Assembly: GCA_947475715.1 (NCBI GenBank)
Contig: CANJNY010000032.1
Span: forward strand, 1 to 43,174
DNA: 43,174 nucleotides
Source: Prolixibacteraceae bacterium
Lineage (GTDB): Bacteria > Bacteroidota > Bacteroidia > Bacteroidales > Prolixibacteraceae
Reading direction: 5' to 3'
The notes under the pieces are model-generated. The model saw nothing but the letters and a program-made list of their open reading frames with translations, had not been told where the DNA came from and did no database searches. This document shows, piece after piece, positions 25,066 to 34,207 of the stretch; the stretch's first letter is position 1; each line of letters begins with the position of its first letter. The position numbers were made by a program, and so were the translations under genes.

Positions 25066-26184
25066 TTAATTAGTTAATCTAAAATTATCAACATAAATAA
25101 CCTGGCCAATTCCGTCAGCTCCGTCAGCAGCATCATTAAAACGCAAAACAAGTTGAGTGAATTTTGCACCTGCAGGTATGGCTGAAATACCGCTGTAATC
25201 AAATACCAATTCCTCCCAGGCTCCGGATGTTGCAAATGGAATTTTTAATACTGCAACCCCATTTGATGGTGTTCCTCCAACAGCCCATTCCAATTCGATG
25301 TTTAGTTTTTTACCGATCAAAGCGGGATCAGGATTGTAGCCCAATACCTTGATTACTTTTCCAAGAGAAAAGTCGATAGGAGTGTTTAACGGACTGTAAG
25401 TTCCACTCCAGCCTTCCCAGCCTCTGGTTAATTTACCAACTTTAGCGGATGTATTGATACCTGTTGCATTTGGGTTATCAACAGTGGCAAAAGCCTGTCC
25501 ACCACCAAATGTACCGAAGAAGTAACTTACAAATGCGTTGTCAAATGTGATCGGTAATCCAAATGGATCGGTCACTGTAATAGAAACTGTTTTGTCCGAA
25601 GTAGCAGCACCACCGCTTAAGGCAACAACTCTTACATCGTAGTTTCCGGCATTTACATAATCATGTGAAACTTCAGCACCTGTTGCAAGAGCAGTTCCAG
25701 CTTCGTTTACTGCATCGCCAAAGTAAACCGTAAAACCATGTGCATAGTCGGCACTTGCCTTAACCTTTACATTGTGTGCTGTTTGGTTTAAAGTAACCGC
25801 AATTTTCTCAGGTGCCCGGTAGGTAACCTTTAGCGGATAAGTTGTGGTTGTCTCCTTGCCTGCAAGATCAGATGCCTTAACAGAAACAGTATAGCTTCCT
25901 TCAGGATATGAATGGGTAACACTAGCACCGGGCTTAACCACGGCAGAAGCGCCAGAACCGGTTCCATGACCAAACGCCACTTCGAATGCTGACACACCTT
26001 CACCAAGCGGGCTAATCTTAACATTCCCTGAGTTATCGGTACTGAGATCAAAAATCTTGCTCAGATTCGCGGAAGAGACAGTATTCAAAAATGCGAGATC
26101 TTTATCAATACCATCTTTCTGGGTACAACTTATAGCAACAAGCAGCAGAAATGCGATGCTGTATATAAATTTCATTTTCTTCAT
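25066..26184 (-). CDS. PKD-domain surface glycan-binding lipoprotein with C-terminal CBM-like module
   Basis: A 372-residue lipoprotein with lipobox Cys20 (LLLVAISC). Two PKD domains follow (about 45-125, with SYPEGSYTVSVKASDLAG, and about 130-205, with HDYVNAGNYDVRVVALSG). A C-terminal beta-sandwich of about 160 residues begins LPITFDNAFVSYFFGTFGGG and ends VIYVDNFRLTN. This last module matches a domain within the GH81 enzyme of the same locus: both have NPxAxGINTSxKV and WxGxYxxLxTxIDF in the same order. The gene follows susD by 23 bp and precedes the next lipoprotein gene by 10 bp. It very likely holds glucan chains at the cell surface next to SusCD. Confidence 0.82.
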   Translation of the reverse strand: MKKMKFIYSIAFLLLVAISCTQKDGIDKDLAFLNTVSSANLSKIFDLSTDNSGNVKISPLGEGVSAFEVAFGHGTGSGASAVVKPGASVTHSYPEGSYTVSVKASDLAGKETTTTYPLKVTYRAPEKIAVTLNQTAHNVKVKASADYAHGFTVYFGDAVNEAGTALATGAEVSHDYVNAGNYDVRVVALSGGAATSDKTVSITVTDPFGLPITFDNAFVSYFFGTFGGGQAFATVDNPNATGINTSAKVGKLTRGWEGWSGTYSPLNTPIDFSLGKVIKVLGYNPDPALIGKKLNIELEWAVGGTPSNGVAVLKIPFATSGAWEELVFDYSGISAIPAGAKFTQLVLRFNDAADGADGIGQVIYVDNFRLTN

Positions 26185-26207
26185 GTTTTTATATTTTTTT
26201 AAAAATA

Positions 26208-27722
26208 TTATTGATTGTATCCCGGATTCTGAACAAGTTTAGTTCCAAGTAATTCCCTGTTTGGAATCGGGAAGATCTCAGATTTTCCGGCAACAAAACC
26301 TTTTCCTGCCAGTTTGGTGGCAGCATCGCCCCAACGTACAAGATCGAAAAAGCGGAATCCTTCGCCTGCCAATTCCAATCTCCGCTCAGCTTTAATGGCT
26401 GCCAGACTAACCGGTACTGATGGTAAACCAACCCTGGTGCGTACTGCGTCCAAAAGTGCCTGAGCACGTGCCCCTGTTCCTCCGAGTGCCTCAGCTTCCA
26501 ATAGGTAAGTGTCAGCTAAACGGATTGCATAAGTATCCTGCTTGTAATTTAATACCGCATCCCCTGAACCGGTTGATACATCAGATTGCCTTGGAGTAAA
26601 TTTATTTAAGAAATACCCTGTATTTTGATATCCTTCAATATAATCGGCCTGACCTTCAAGTTGCAATGCTTTCATATCCAAAACAGTTGCTCCGAATCGT
26701 GGATCTGACTTAATAACATCGTAAAAATCCTGGGTGAATACATTGAAACTCCATCCTGAAGGTAAATCGGGTGCATTTGGACCTTTTTTAGAGTAACTTC
26801 TTGGACCAGCCATAACATTAACCGTATTTCCTTCGTCGCTTCCACTTCCCCAGTTTCCCCAGCCTGAACTTCCGGTACTACTATGACAAACCTCGAAAAT
26901 TGCTTCTGAATTGAATTTATTGCTTACAACCCAAAGGTCGCTGAATTTAGTAAGTAAACGATAACCATATTGGCTGGTACCACCCGGAGTTCCGTTTACC
27001 TCTGCCAGTTGAGCAGCAGCAAGAGCACCTTTGTTGTCATAAAGGTATACTTTCCCAAGTAAAGCCTGGCCAATACCTTTTGTCAAACGTCCACCTTCGG
27101 TTGCAACCGGAACAGTGGCAGGCAAATCAACAATGGCCTCTGTAAGATCCTTTTCGATCTGTGCATAAACTGCTGCAGGAGTTGCCTGAACAACATCATA
27201 CATATCACTTGCAGTTAGCGGTTCTAAAAGCAACGGGATATTTTTAAACATCAATACCAGGTTAAAGTAGTAATAGGCACGCAATGCTTTTGTTTCAGCA
27301 GTAAACCTTAGCTTTAATGCAGCATCCATCTTCACATTTTCAATTTTGGATAACAGGGTATTTGCCCTGAAGATCCCCTGGTAATAGTCATTCCAGAAAC
27401 TTTCCGGTACAATTAACTGAGTTAATGTAAAGGTGTTAAAACCCTGAATTCCGGCACCATCAGTTGATCCGCCACCACCTGCATACTGATCATCAGATCC
27501 TGCATTCATCATGGTAATCATATTTTCAAAACCGCCTGAATTCTTGCGCACTACATCATAAACACCAACAAGTGCTGAAAAAGCCTGATTTTGGTCTGCG
27601 TAGTAATTTGCTGTAAGGAATTGTCCTTTGGGCTGGACTTCAATAAATCCTTTTTCGCACGATACCAGTGAAATTATCCCGGCAACTGCTATAAATAAGT
27701 ATTTAATTACTTTTTCTTTCAT
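26208..27722 (-). CDS. susD: SusD/RagB-family outer-membrane nutrient-binding lipoprotein
   Basis: A 504-residue SusD homologue, the usual length, with lipobox Cys22 (GIISLVSCEKGF). The N-terminal FIEVQPKGQFLTANYYADQNQA and the TPR-like helices (RANTLLSKIENV, ETKALRAYYYFNLV) are typical. The C-terminal RagB/SusD region has YAIRLADTYLLEAEALGGTG and ERRLELAGEGFRFFDLVRWG, ending with PIPNRELLGTKLVQNPGYNQ. It caps the SusC channel and binds the incoming oligosaccharide. It starts 13 bp after susC. Substrate preference cannot be read from sequence; beta-1,3-glucan is inferred from the enzymes encoded downstream. Confidence 0.97.
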   Translation of the reverse strand: MKEKVIKYLFIAVAGIISLVSCEKGFIEVQPKGQFLTANYYADQNQAFSALVGVYDVVRKNSGGFENMITMMNAGSDDQYAGGGGSTDGAGIQGFNTFTLTQLIVPESFWNDYYQGIFRANTLLSKIENVKMDAALKLRFTAETKALRAYYYFNLVLMFKNIPLLLEPLTASDMYDVVQATPAAVYAQIEKDLTEAIVDLPATVPVATEGGRLTKGIGQALLGKVYLYDNKGALAAAQLAEVNGTPGGTSQYGYRLLTKFSDLWVVSNKFNSEAIFEVCHSSTGSSGWGNWGSGSDEGNTVNVMAGPRSYSKKGPNAPDLPSGWSFNVFTQDFYDVIKSDPRFGATVLDMKALQLEGQADYIEGYQNTGYFLNKFTPRQSDVSTGSGDAVLNYKQDTYAIRLADTYLLEAEALGGTGARAQALLDAVRTRVGLPSVPVSLAAIKAERRLELAGEGFRFFDLVRWGDAATKLAGKGFVAGKSEIFPIPNRELLGTKLVQNPGYNQ

Positions 27723-27735
27723 CTCTGTCTATTTT

Positions 27736-30700
27736 TTAAAATTGTAATTGTACACCAAGCATAATTGACCGTGCCTGAGGATAAATTCCCTTATCTATAC
27801 CAAAAACACCCCCACCAATTTCAGGATCGTAACCGGTATATTTTGTTATAGTCAATAAATTTTCGGCACTTAAATAAAGGCGCAATTTGGATAATCCGAT
27901 TTTACTGTAAATGCTACCTGGCAACGAATACCCAACCTGAACTACTTTAAGACGAACATAGTCACCGTCCTCTAAATAGAAGTCAGACATTTTACCAAAG
28001 TTTCCGTTTTTATCATCACTTGTAAGACGAGGGTAGGTGTTCGAAGTTCCATCACCTGTCCAACGGCTTAAAGCAACGGTTTGCCAGTTTGAATTATTAA
28101 TGTCCAATCGGCGTAAGCCCTGGAAAATTTTACTTCCGGCTGCTCCCTGAGCAAATACCATCAAATCAAAACCTTTATAATCAAAATTCAGTGTTAAACC
28201 GAAGGTGTATTTAGGAATATTGCTTCCCAAAAATGTTTTATCCTTATCGGTAATTACACCATCCTTATCGGTATCAACCCAGCGAAAATCACCCGGTTTA
28301 GCATTTGGCTGAATCAATCCACCTGTTGAATTGGTATTTGCAGCAATCTGAGCGGCATTCTGGAAAATTCCGGCAGTCTTGAAACCATAAAATGAGTTAT
28401 ACGACTGACCAACCTGTGTTCTGGTTACCGGTCCCATTGACTGAAAAGAGGCATCACCTGAAATAAAATTAGCATCAGAAGCAATATAGGTTACTTCATT
28501 TTTAAGGTAGGCCACATTGCCATTTGCTGAAAAATTAAGCTCACCGAAATTCTTGCGATATCCCAATTCGACTTCCAAACCGCTGTTCTTCATGTCGGCA
28601 ATATTACTAACCGGTGCGCTGGTAACACCCACATATCCCGGAATAGTTACCGGTCTTAGAATACCTGAGGTTTTTTTCTGATAATAATCAACGGTCAAAC
28701 TTAAAGAATTAAAGAACAATGCATCAAATCCAACGTTGGTCTGACTTGTTTGTTCCCATTTTAAACCCGGGTTATCCAAAGAGGCAGGAGAATAACCAGG
28801 AGTAATTGTACCTGTATTTCCGGCAGCATAATTGAACCCACCGCCAACAGTGGCAAGATATCCAAAATCACGAATAGCATCGTTTCCTACGACTCCGTAA
28901 CCCCCTCTGATTTTTAAGGTATTGATCACATCATTGGCTTTCCAGAAATCCTCTTTAGAAGCAACCCATCCTAAAGAGAAGGAAGGAAATACACCATATT
29001 TATGATCTGCTCCAAATCGTGAAGATCCGTCACGGCGATAGATACCTGTAAACAGATATTTTTCTTTGTAATTATAATTTAAACGGGCAAAGAGTGATGT
29101 GATCCGATGCTCAACATAATCCCAGGCACCACCCACTCTGTTTTTTGAATCGGGAATATTAAAGCTAAATGAAGCATCTTTATAACTGGATATTGGTAAA
29201 TCATAAAGAGTTACCCCTGAACCACCACCCATATTGTCTACATAAGCTCCCTGACCGAGTAATATATTTAAATCGTGATCAGAAATTTTCTTGCTGTAAC
29301 TAATTGTATTCTCCATATTATAATTCAGAACATTCTCATTCTGTTTATAATAGTTGTTTTTCAATACCGAATTGGTAGCGCTTAAGTACGAAACGGGAGT
29401 GAAAGCCTGGTTACCCCAATATGCCAGTTTTGAGCCAATTGATGATTTAATGATCAGGTCTTTTGTAATATTGGCTTGCAGATATGCATTCCCAACAAAA
29501 TTGTCAGACCAACCGAATGAACCTAAACGGGTTTGGATATAAGCAAGCGGGTTCGTCATTTCCTGACCAACGATAGAGGAGATCCCATAAGGATTACCAT
29601 TTGAATCCCGGATTACAGGATTTGAATTATAAGGAGCCATTGCGGCAGCAGCAGCATCAGTTATCGTTATAGGGGTAACTGGATCAAGGTTCACAGCTGA
29701 AGATAACGGACCACCGAATTCACTGTTGGTATTTCCAATACCTAATTTCTTTTGATGGGTATATCCAATAGTCTGTCCAAATGTAAATATTTTGGACATT
29801 TTGTGTGTTGAGTTTAAACGAAAATTCTTTTGAGTAAAATTAGAGATATCCGAAGCGACAATACCTTGCTGATCCTGGATACCAAATGAGAGGTAAAAGG
29901 TTGATTTTTCATTACCACCACTCATGCTTAATTCGTGCGTGTAACGTTTGGCACTATTATTAAAGATTGCTTTTTGCCAATCGGTTCCTGTGCCCAAAGC
30001 ACCCAGGTTCGAAAAAATAACATCACCACCTCCGGCAACAGATCTTTCATTTAAAAGAGCTCCATATTGAGTAGCATTCAGAAGGTTCAGAGTTTTTGAA
30101 GGACTTGAAGTGCCATAAAAACCATTGTAATTAACCGATAATTTTCCGGCAGACCCTTTTTTGGTAGTTACCATAATTACACCTGTTGCTGCTCGTGTTC
30201 CATAAATAGCGGCAGATGCGGCATCTTTGAGAACTTCGATCGATTCAATATCCGACTGATTGAGGTAGTTAATACCACCTGCATCAACAACAACACCGTC
30301 AACAACCCAGAGTGGATTATTTCCACCACCAAATGTGGTGATACCACGGACCCTGATTGTATAACCATCACCAGGCTCTCCTGAATTTGATGCGATAGTC
30401 ACACCGGCAACACGACCTTGCAATGCCTGCTCTGGCCGTCCAGGTGCAACTTTTTCAAGATCCTTTGCTTTAATGCTTGAGATTGCCCCAGTCACGACAC
30501 TCTTTTTCTGCGTGCCATAACCAACCACGACCACTTCATCAATGGCCGCCACTGTTGAAACCAGCGCTACATTGATTGATCCACGGTTATTGACACCCAC
30601 TTCCTGTGAGTTTAAACCGACAAACGAAAAGACCAGAGTTGCATTTCCGGGTACCTTAAGGGTATAATTCCCATCAATATCTGTGGTAGTACCAGTTGTT

Positions 30701-30840
30701 GTCCCTTTCACCACAACACTGACGCCCGGAATAGGCTGTCTGTCTTCGGCAGAAGTAACAACCCCTTTAACTTGTATACCTTGTCCGTAACCAAACAATG
30801 AGCATACAATAATTAGAAGAACTAAAATTGTTTTTTTCAT
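27736..30840 (-). CDS. susC: SusC/RagA-family TonB-dependent outer-membrane transporter
   Basis: A 1034-residue TonB-dependent transporter of the SusC type. A signal peptide (about 1-20, LVLLIIVCSLFGYGQG) is followed by a CarboxypepD_reg-like domain (about 22-100, VKGVVTSAEDRQPIPGVSVV ... DIDGNYTLKV), the DEVVVVGYGTQKK motif, and a plug domain (about 110-215, LQGRVAGVTIASNSGEPGDG, NPLWVVDGVVVDAGG, IESIEVLKDAASAAIYGTRA). The rest is a 22-stranded barrel ending YPQARSIMLGVQLQF. It imports oligosaccharides across the outer membrane with SusD, using TonB-ExbBD energy. It is the first gene of the main PUL transcript and is preceded by a 309-bp AT-rich control region with repeated motifs. Confidence 0.97.
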   Translation of the reverse strand: MKKTILVLLIIVCSLFGYGQGIQVKGVVTSAEDRQPIPGVSVVVKGTTTGTTTDIDGNYTLKVPGNATLVFSFVGLNSQEVGVNNRGSINVALVSTVAAIDEVVVVGYGTQKKSVVTGAISSIKAKDLEKVAPGRPEQALQGRVAGVTIASNSGEPGDGYTIRVRGITTFGGGNNPLWVVDGVVVDAGGINYLNQSDIESIEVLKDAASAAIYGTRAATGVIMVTTKKGSAGKLSVNYNGFYGTSSPSKTLNLLNATQYGALLNERSVAGGGDVIFSNLGALGTGTDWQKAIFNNSAKRYTHELSMSGGNEKSTFYLSFGIQDQQGIVASDISNFTQKNFRLNSTHKMSKIFTFGQTIGYTHQKKLGIGNTNSEFGGPLSSAVNLDPVTPITITDAAAAAMAPYNSNPVIRDSNGNPYGISSIVGQEMTNPLAYIQTRLGSFGWSDNFVGNAYLQANITKDLIIKSSIGSKLAYWGNQAFTPVSYLSATNSVLKNNYYKQNENVLNYNMENTISYSKKISDHDLNILLGQGAYVDNMGGGSGVTLYDLPISSYKDASFSFNIPDSKNRVGGAWDYVEHRITSLFARLNYNYKEKYLFTGIYRRDGSSRFGADHKYGVFPSFSLGWVASKEDFWKANDVINTLKIRGGYGVVGNDAIRDFGYLATVGGGFNYAAGNTGTITPGYSPASLDNPGLKWEQTSQTNVGFDALFFNSLSLTVDYYQKKTSGILRPVTIPGYVGVTSAPVSNIADMKNSGLEVELGYRKNFGELNFSANGNVAYLKNEVTYIASDANFISGDASFQSMGPVTRTQVGQSYNSFYGFKTAGIFQNAAQIAANTNSTGGLIQPNAKPGDFRWVDTDKDGVITDKDKTFLGSNIPKYTFGLTLNFDYKGFDLMVFAQGAAGSKIFQGLRRLDINNSNWQTVALSRWTGDGTSNTYPRLTSDDKNGNFGKMSDFYLEDGDYVRLKVVQVGYSLPGSIYSKIGLSKLRLYLSAENLLTITKYTGYDPEIGGGVFGIDKGIYPQARSIMLGVQLQF

Positions 30841-31149
30841 AAATTTAAATTGAATTTTGAATTGTTAATGAAAAATTACCTCTCATTTAATTAAAAATTT
30901 TAAGAATAATTAATGTTAATTGATGATAAATTAACTGTGATTTAAATTTCATGTCGCAAATTAAACTATAAGATTTGAATTTAAACATCACATTTATTAC
31001 AACAATAATACATCAGATAAGAAATTCCAATACATCAAAAATACATCAATAATACTATATAGAACTATATATAAATAACTTAAATAATTATATACGTAAA
31101 AAAGAATACACTCCAACTAAAAAATAAATACATCAAAAGGAAAAAACAG
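30841..31149 (-). promoter_or_regulatory. AT-rich susC upstream control region
   Basis: A 309-bp gap between the regulator gene and susC, both on the minus strand. It contains four perfect copies of AATACATCA (minus strand TGATGTATT), three of them in 11-bp phase. A TATTTTTG (minus strand, 31036-31043) matches the TAnnTTTG -7 box but has no good -33 partner and would give a leader of nearly 200 nt. No hairpin terminator is evident after the regulator gene. Confidence 0.55.
31007..31048 (-). repeat. Phased TGATGTATT repeats upstream of susC
   Basis: AATACATCA on the plus strand is found exactly at 31007-31015, 31029-31037 and 31040-31048, offset by 22 and 11 bp, which is near one DNA helical turn. 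A further exact copy is at 31127-31135. Such spacing fits binding by a multimeric regulator, possibly the SusR-like protein encoded next door. Confidence 0.55.
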
Positions 31150-34065
31150 CTATAAGTCAATGATCAGGCTTGTAAGGTTGGTATCGCGGTCAATATTTAA
31201 CTTTTTGCGAACCCGATACCGGCAAATCTCCACTCCCCGGATTGAAATATTCATTAGCGGGGCTATCTCTTTGGTAGAGATATTCATCCGCAGGTAGGCA
31301 CAAAGCCTAAGCTCTTTGGGGGTTAAAGTGGGGTATCTGGCTTTAAGCCGATTTAAAAAATCTTCATGAACCTCATCAAACGCTGTCTCGAATACCTCCC
31401 ATTGTTTGTCATGATCGACATCCTTACTGATTTTGCCAATCAGGGAGGAGACCTTGCCCCTGAGATTTTCATCTGTCAATACCACTTTAATCCGTTCCAG
31501 GTCATCCTTAATCCTGGCAAGGAATTTGTTTTTATGGATTAAATCCATGGTTTGGTTGGCCAATTCTTTATCGCGGTGAATCATCTCATTCTTGAGTTTC
31601 TCATTTTTGAGCTCAATAATCTTTTTTTCGGCAAATGCAGCCTGCTGAATATAGTCGCTTTCTTTTTGACGGTATTCCTTCAGATGCTTAATCCGCTCTT
31701 TGCGCCTGGAGATCTCGAGACGTTTTAAAAACAGCCAGACGGACAATATTGCAAACAGAATAAGAATTAAAAAATAGCCTAACAATGCAATAAACGAGCG
31801 ATACCACGGCGGGCTCACGGTAAACTGTAATTCATCACTCCGGCTCTCTACTCCAAGAGAATTTCGAGCCTTCACATTAAACCCATAATTTCCCTCGGGA
31901 AGCTGTGCAAACTCAACCGAAGGAGAACTACTCCATCCTGACCAATCGTTATTCAGGCCTGATAATTTAAAACTATACTCAACACTCGAAGGATTATCAT
32001 ATATCGGAGAGGCATAATAAAATTTAAATGCATTTTTGGCATATCCGAATTTATATTTAGTGTTTAATTTCCCTTTTTGCAAAGACCATGAATTACCATA
32101 ATAGAAGGAGCTATCCAGATTCAGGGCAACGGCTTGTGTTATAAAGGCCGAAAACTCGGGGTTATAACTGAAGTGGGCTGTGGGCGAATAGTGGGCAAAG
32201 CCATCCTCTGTACCCATAAACAGATGATCTTTTGAATATGGGTAAATTGATTCAAATCCGCTAATAAATTTGCCATTGAGTAAAACGAATGGAGTACTAA
32301 TGTGCTTATAGGACCCATCCTCCTGCATTCTGAAAACTCCTGCCCGATGCGTGGAATGAAACCATGCGATATACCAGATATTCCTGTTTTCGTCTTCGCG
32401 CAAATAGGTAAAATCAATTAAAGGATAGAGAAGCTGACTGAAATTCATGCTTTTTTCAAAGCGCTCATTTTGTGCGTTATAAAGGTACAAGCCGGTATTG
32501 GCGGCAAACACAACCTGACCCTTAATCTTAAAAACATTGAGGTTATAATTGGTTGGAAGGCCATGCATGGTTGTATAAAACTGATATGTTTTTACCTTTC
32601 CAAGTTCATTGCCAAAACTAATTTTATAAATCCCTTTGAACCCGTGGCTCATCCATAGATTCCCCTCATCGTCCTCTTCAAAGATTCGGAAAGACTCACT
32701 AAATCCTTTAATTCTGTCGACAAATTCCCATGAGTTGTTATTCTTCTTAAAAAGGATCATCCCGCTATAGGTACCACCGACCAAATAATTCGGAAACCGC
32801 TTGAGAATATGATATTTCCATCCCCCTGGAATATTGCAGATCTGTCTTGCATGCTCCCCTTCAATGGTAAAAGTCCCCTTGTTATGTCCACAAATCAAAA
32901 TGCCGTCAAAGACCCCTAATGACCAAACCTGTCCTGAGGTATTGGGAATTAACCTCAAACTCCCATTTTGGTCATTTTCATTCCAGTCCTTAACAAATAG
33001 CCCCTGATTTGTCCCAAGGTAGAGTTTCCCCTGATAGACAATTGAGGTATATCCTGCCCCGATTTCTTCGGATTGTTTTAAAAATGTGATCGGGGAATTA
33101 ATGTTGATATAGTCGATTCCATTATCGAGTCCCAGCCATAAATCGCCTGATCGGTCTGTAAACACTTTCAAAACCGTATTATTTTGCAAACCCTTTTTCC
33201 TGTTGATCATTTGCACAATCTCACCTTGCTGGTCACAAATAATCACACCATCCTGAATAGTTCCAAAAGCATAATTTCGATTCTGAATCAGGGTTGCACT
33301 AAAGATCTGATTCGTTTTAAGATATTCATTAACAGGTGATCTCCATTCAATTAATTGTTTGCCATTATAGGTAAAAAGCCCCTTGTTTAAGGTACAAATT
33401 AAAAGCTGATCCCCATCAGCCAATGGAAGTATTGCACAGATCTCATCCCCCTTTAAAATTTGGCAACCGGGTAGTTCAACCAACTTATCACTAATGAGTT
33501 CGTATAAACCTTTCTCAATATCATTGAAAAAAAGCTTATCCTTTACTTTGTAGGAATTTTGAAATCTTACCGGGGCCTTAATGACATTAATAGTTGAATC
33601 ATTTGCAAAAATAAAGGCATTAAAATAGGATTGAAATACGATCTTACCATCGAAGGAGTGGAGATTCCAGATATCATCAAAATTTTGATATTCGACAGGA
33701 ATATATTTTTTGAGAGACTTAAATTCCAATTTACCATTGTTTCGATATTCCATTTTGCCTAATTCATTATAGGCACCGACGTAAATTGTTCCATTGTCAG
33801 CAATATGAACTGAACGGGTAATCGAGGAATTTGGCATTTTATATAATTGCCAGGTTACCCCATCAAAGACCAGAAGCCCTTCATTATTTGCAAAATACAT
33901 AAATCCCTTTTGATCCTGTGCGATCCCCCAGGTCTGAGTACCCGCCTTGTATTCCCTTTTAGGATAATTACGAATAAAGGGAACACCAATATTTTTGATC
34001 TGGGAATACCCGGAATTCAAAAATATCAGGATAAGCAGAATGACAACCGGTAATCTTCTTGTCAT
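31150..34065 (-). CDS. SusR-like membrane regulator: propeller sensor, Y_Y_Y domain, TM, coiled coil, LuxR-type HTH
   Basis: A 971-residue one-component PUL regulator. A signal peptide (about 1-21) leads into a periplasmic beta-propeller region (about 25-660) with recurring blades such as WGIAQDQKGFMYFANNEGLL and FTDRSGDLWLGLDNGIDYI. Next are a triple-tyrosine (Y_Y_Y) domain (about 670-755, VEYSFKLSGLNNDWSGWS ... GNYGFNVKARNSLG), a single TM helix (about 756-780, LLGYFLILILFAILSVWLFL), a charged coiled coil (about 785-890), and a C-terminal LuxR/GerE-type HTH (about 906-971, TPKELRLCAYLRMNISTKEI ... GVEICRYRVRKKL). It has no histidine kinase or receiver domain, so it is not a hybrid two-component system. 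It probably senses a glucan fragment in the periplasm and activates susC. It has its own promoter and a terminator lies upstream of it. Confidence 0.93.
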   Translation of the reverse strand: MTRRLPVVILLILIFLNSGYSQIKNIGVPFIRNYPKREYKAGTQTWGIAQDQKGFMYFANNEGLLVFDGVTWQLYKMPNSSITRSVHIADNGTIYVGAYNELGKMEYRNNGKLEFKSLKKYIPVEYQNFDDIWNLHSFDGKIVFQSYFNAFIFANDSTINVIKAPVRFQNSYKVKDKLFFNDIEKGLYELISDKLVELPGCQILKGDEICAILPLADGDQLLICTLNKGLFTYNGKQLIEWRSPVNEYLKTNQIFSATLIQNRNYAFGTIQDGVIICDQQGEIVQMINRKKGLQNNTVLKVFTDRSGDLWLGLDNGIDYININSPITFLKQSEEIGAGYTSIVYQGKLYLGTNQGLFVKDWNENDQNGSLRLIPNTSGQVWSLGVFDGILICGHNKGTFTIEGEHARQICNIPGGWKYHILKRFPNYLVGGTYSGMILFKKNNNSWEFVDRIKGFSESFRIFEEDDEGNLWMSHGFKGIYKISFGNELGKVKTYQFYTTMHGLPTNYNLNVFKIKGQVVFAANTGLYLYNAQNERFEKSMNFSQLLYPLIDFTYLREDENRNIWYIAWFHSTHRAGVFRMQEDGSYKHISTPFVLLNGKFISGFESIYPYSKDHLFMGTEDGFAHYSPTAHFSYNPEFSAFITQAVALNLDSSFYYGNSWSLQKGKLNTKYKFGYAKNAFKFYYASPIYDNPSSVEYSFKLSGLNNDWSGWSSSPSVEFAQLPEGNYGFNVKARNSLGVESRSDELQFTVSPPWYRSFIALLGYFLILILFAILSVWLFLKRLEISRRKERIKHLKEYRQKESDYIQQAAFAEKKIIELKNEKLKNEMIHRDKELANQTMDLIHKNKFLARIKDDLERIKVVLTDENLRGKVSSLIGKISKDVDHDKQWEVFETAFDEVHEDFLNRLKARYPTLTPKELRLCAYLRMNISTKEIAPLMNISIRGVEICRYRVRKKLNIDRDTNLTSLIIDL

Positions 34066-34123
34066 ATCGGATTTGGATAGTTAGTTTAATGTGTTGAATT
34101 GTTGTTTTGTTAATGGGATACCA

Positions 34124-34131
34124 CAAATATA
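34124..34131 (-). promoter_or_regulatory. Promoter of the SusR-like regulator gene
   Basis: On the minus strand TATATTTG matches the TAnnTTTG -7 box. A GTTG (34153-34156) sits 21 bp upstream as an imperfect -33 box. Transcription would start near 34117, giving a leader of about 50 nt before the ATG at 34065. Confidence 0.6.
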
Positions 34132-34158
34132 TACATTCATTCCTAATAAAAACAACAA

Positions 34159-34189
34159 GACCCTGAAGGTTTTGAAAACCTTCAGGGTC
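34159..34189. terminator. 15-bp hairpin terminator after pepD
   Basis: GACCCTGAAGGTTTT (34159-34173) is followed by one base and its perfect reverse complement (34175-34189). It lies 19 bp after the pepD stop and upstream of the regulator promoter, so it ends the transporter-pepD transcript. Confidence 0.85.
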
Positions 34190-34207
34190 TGTACAAAATA
34201 TAAAAAT

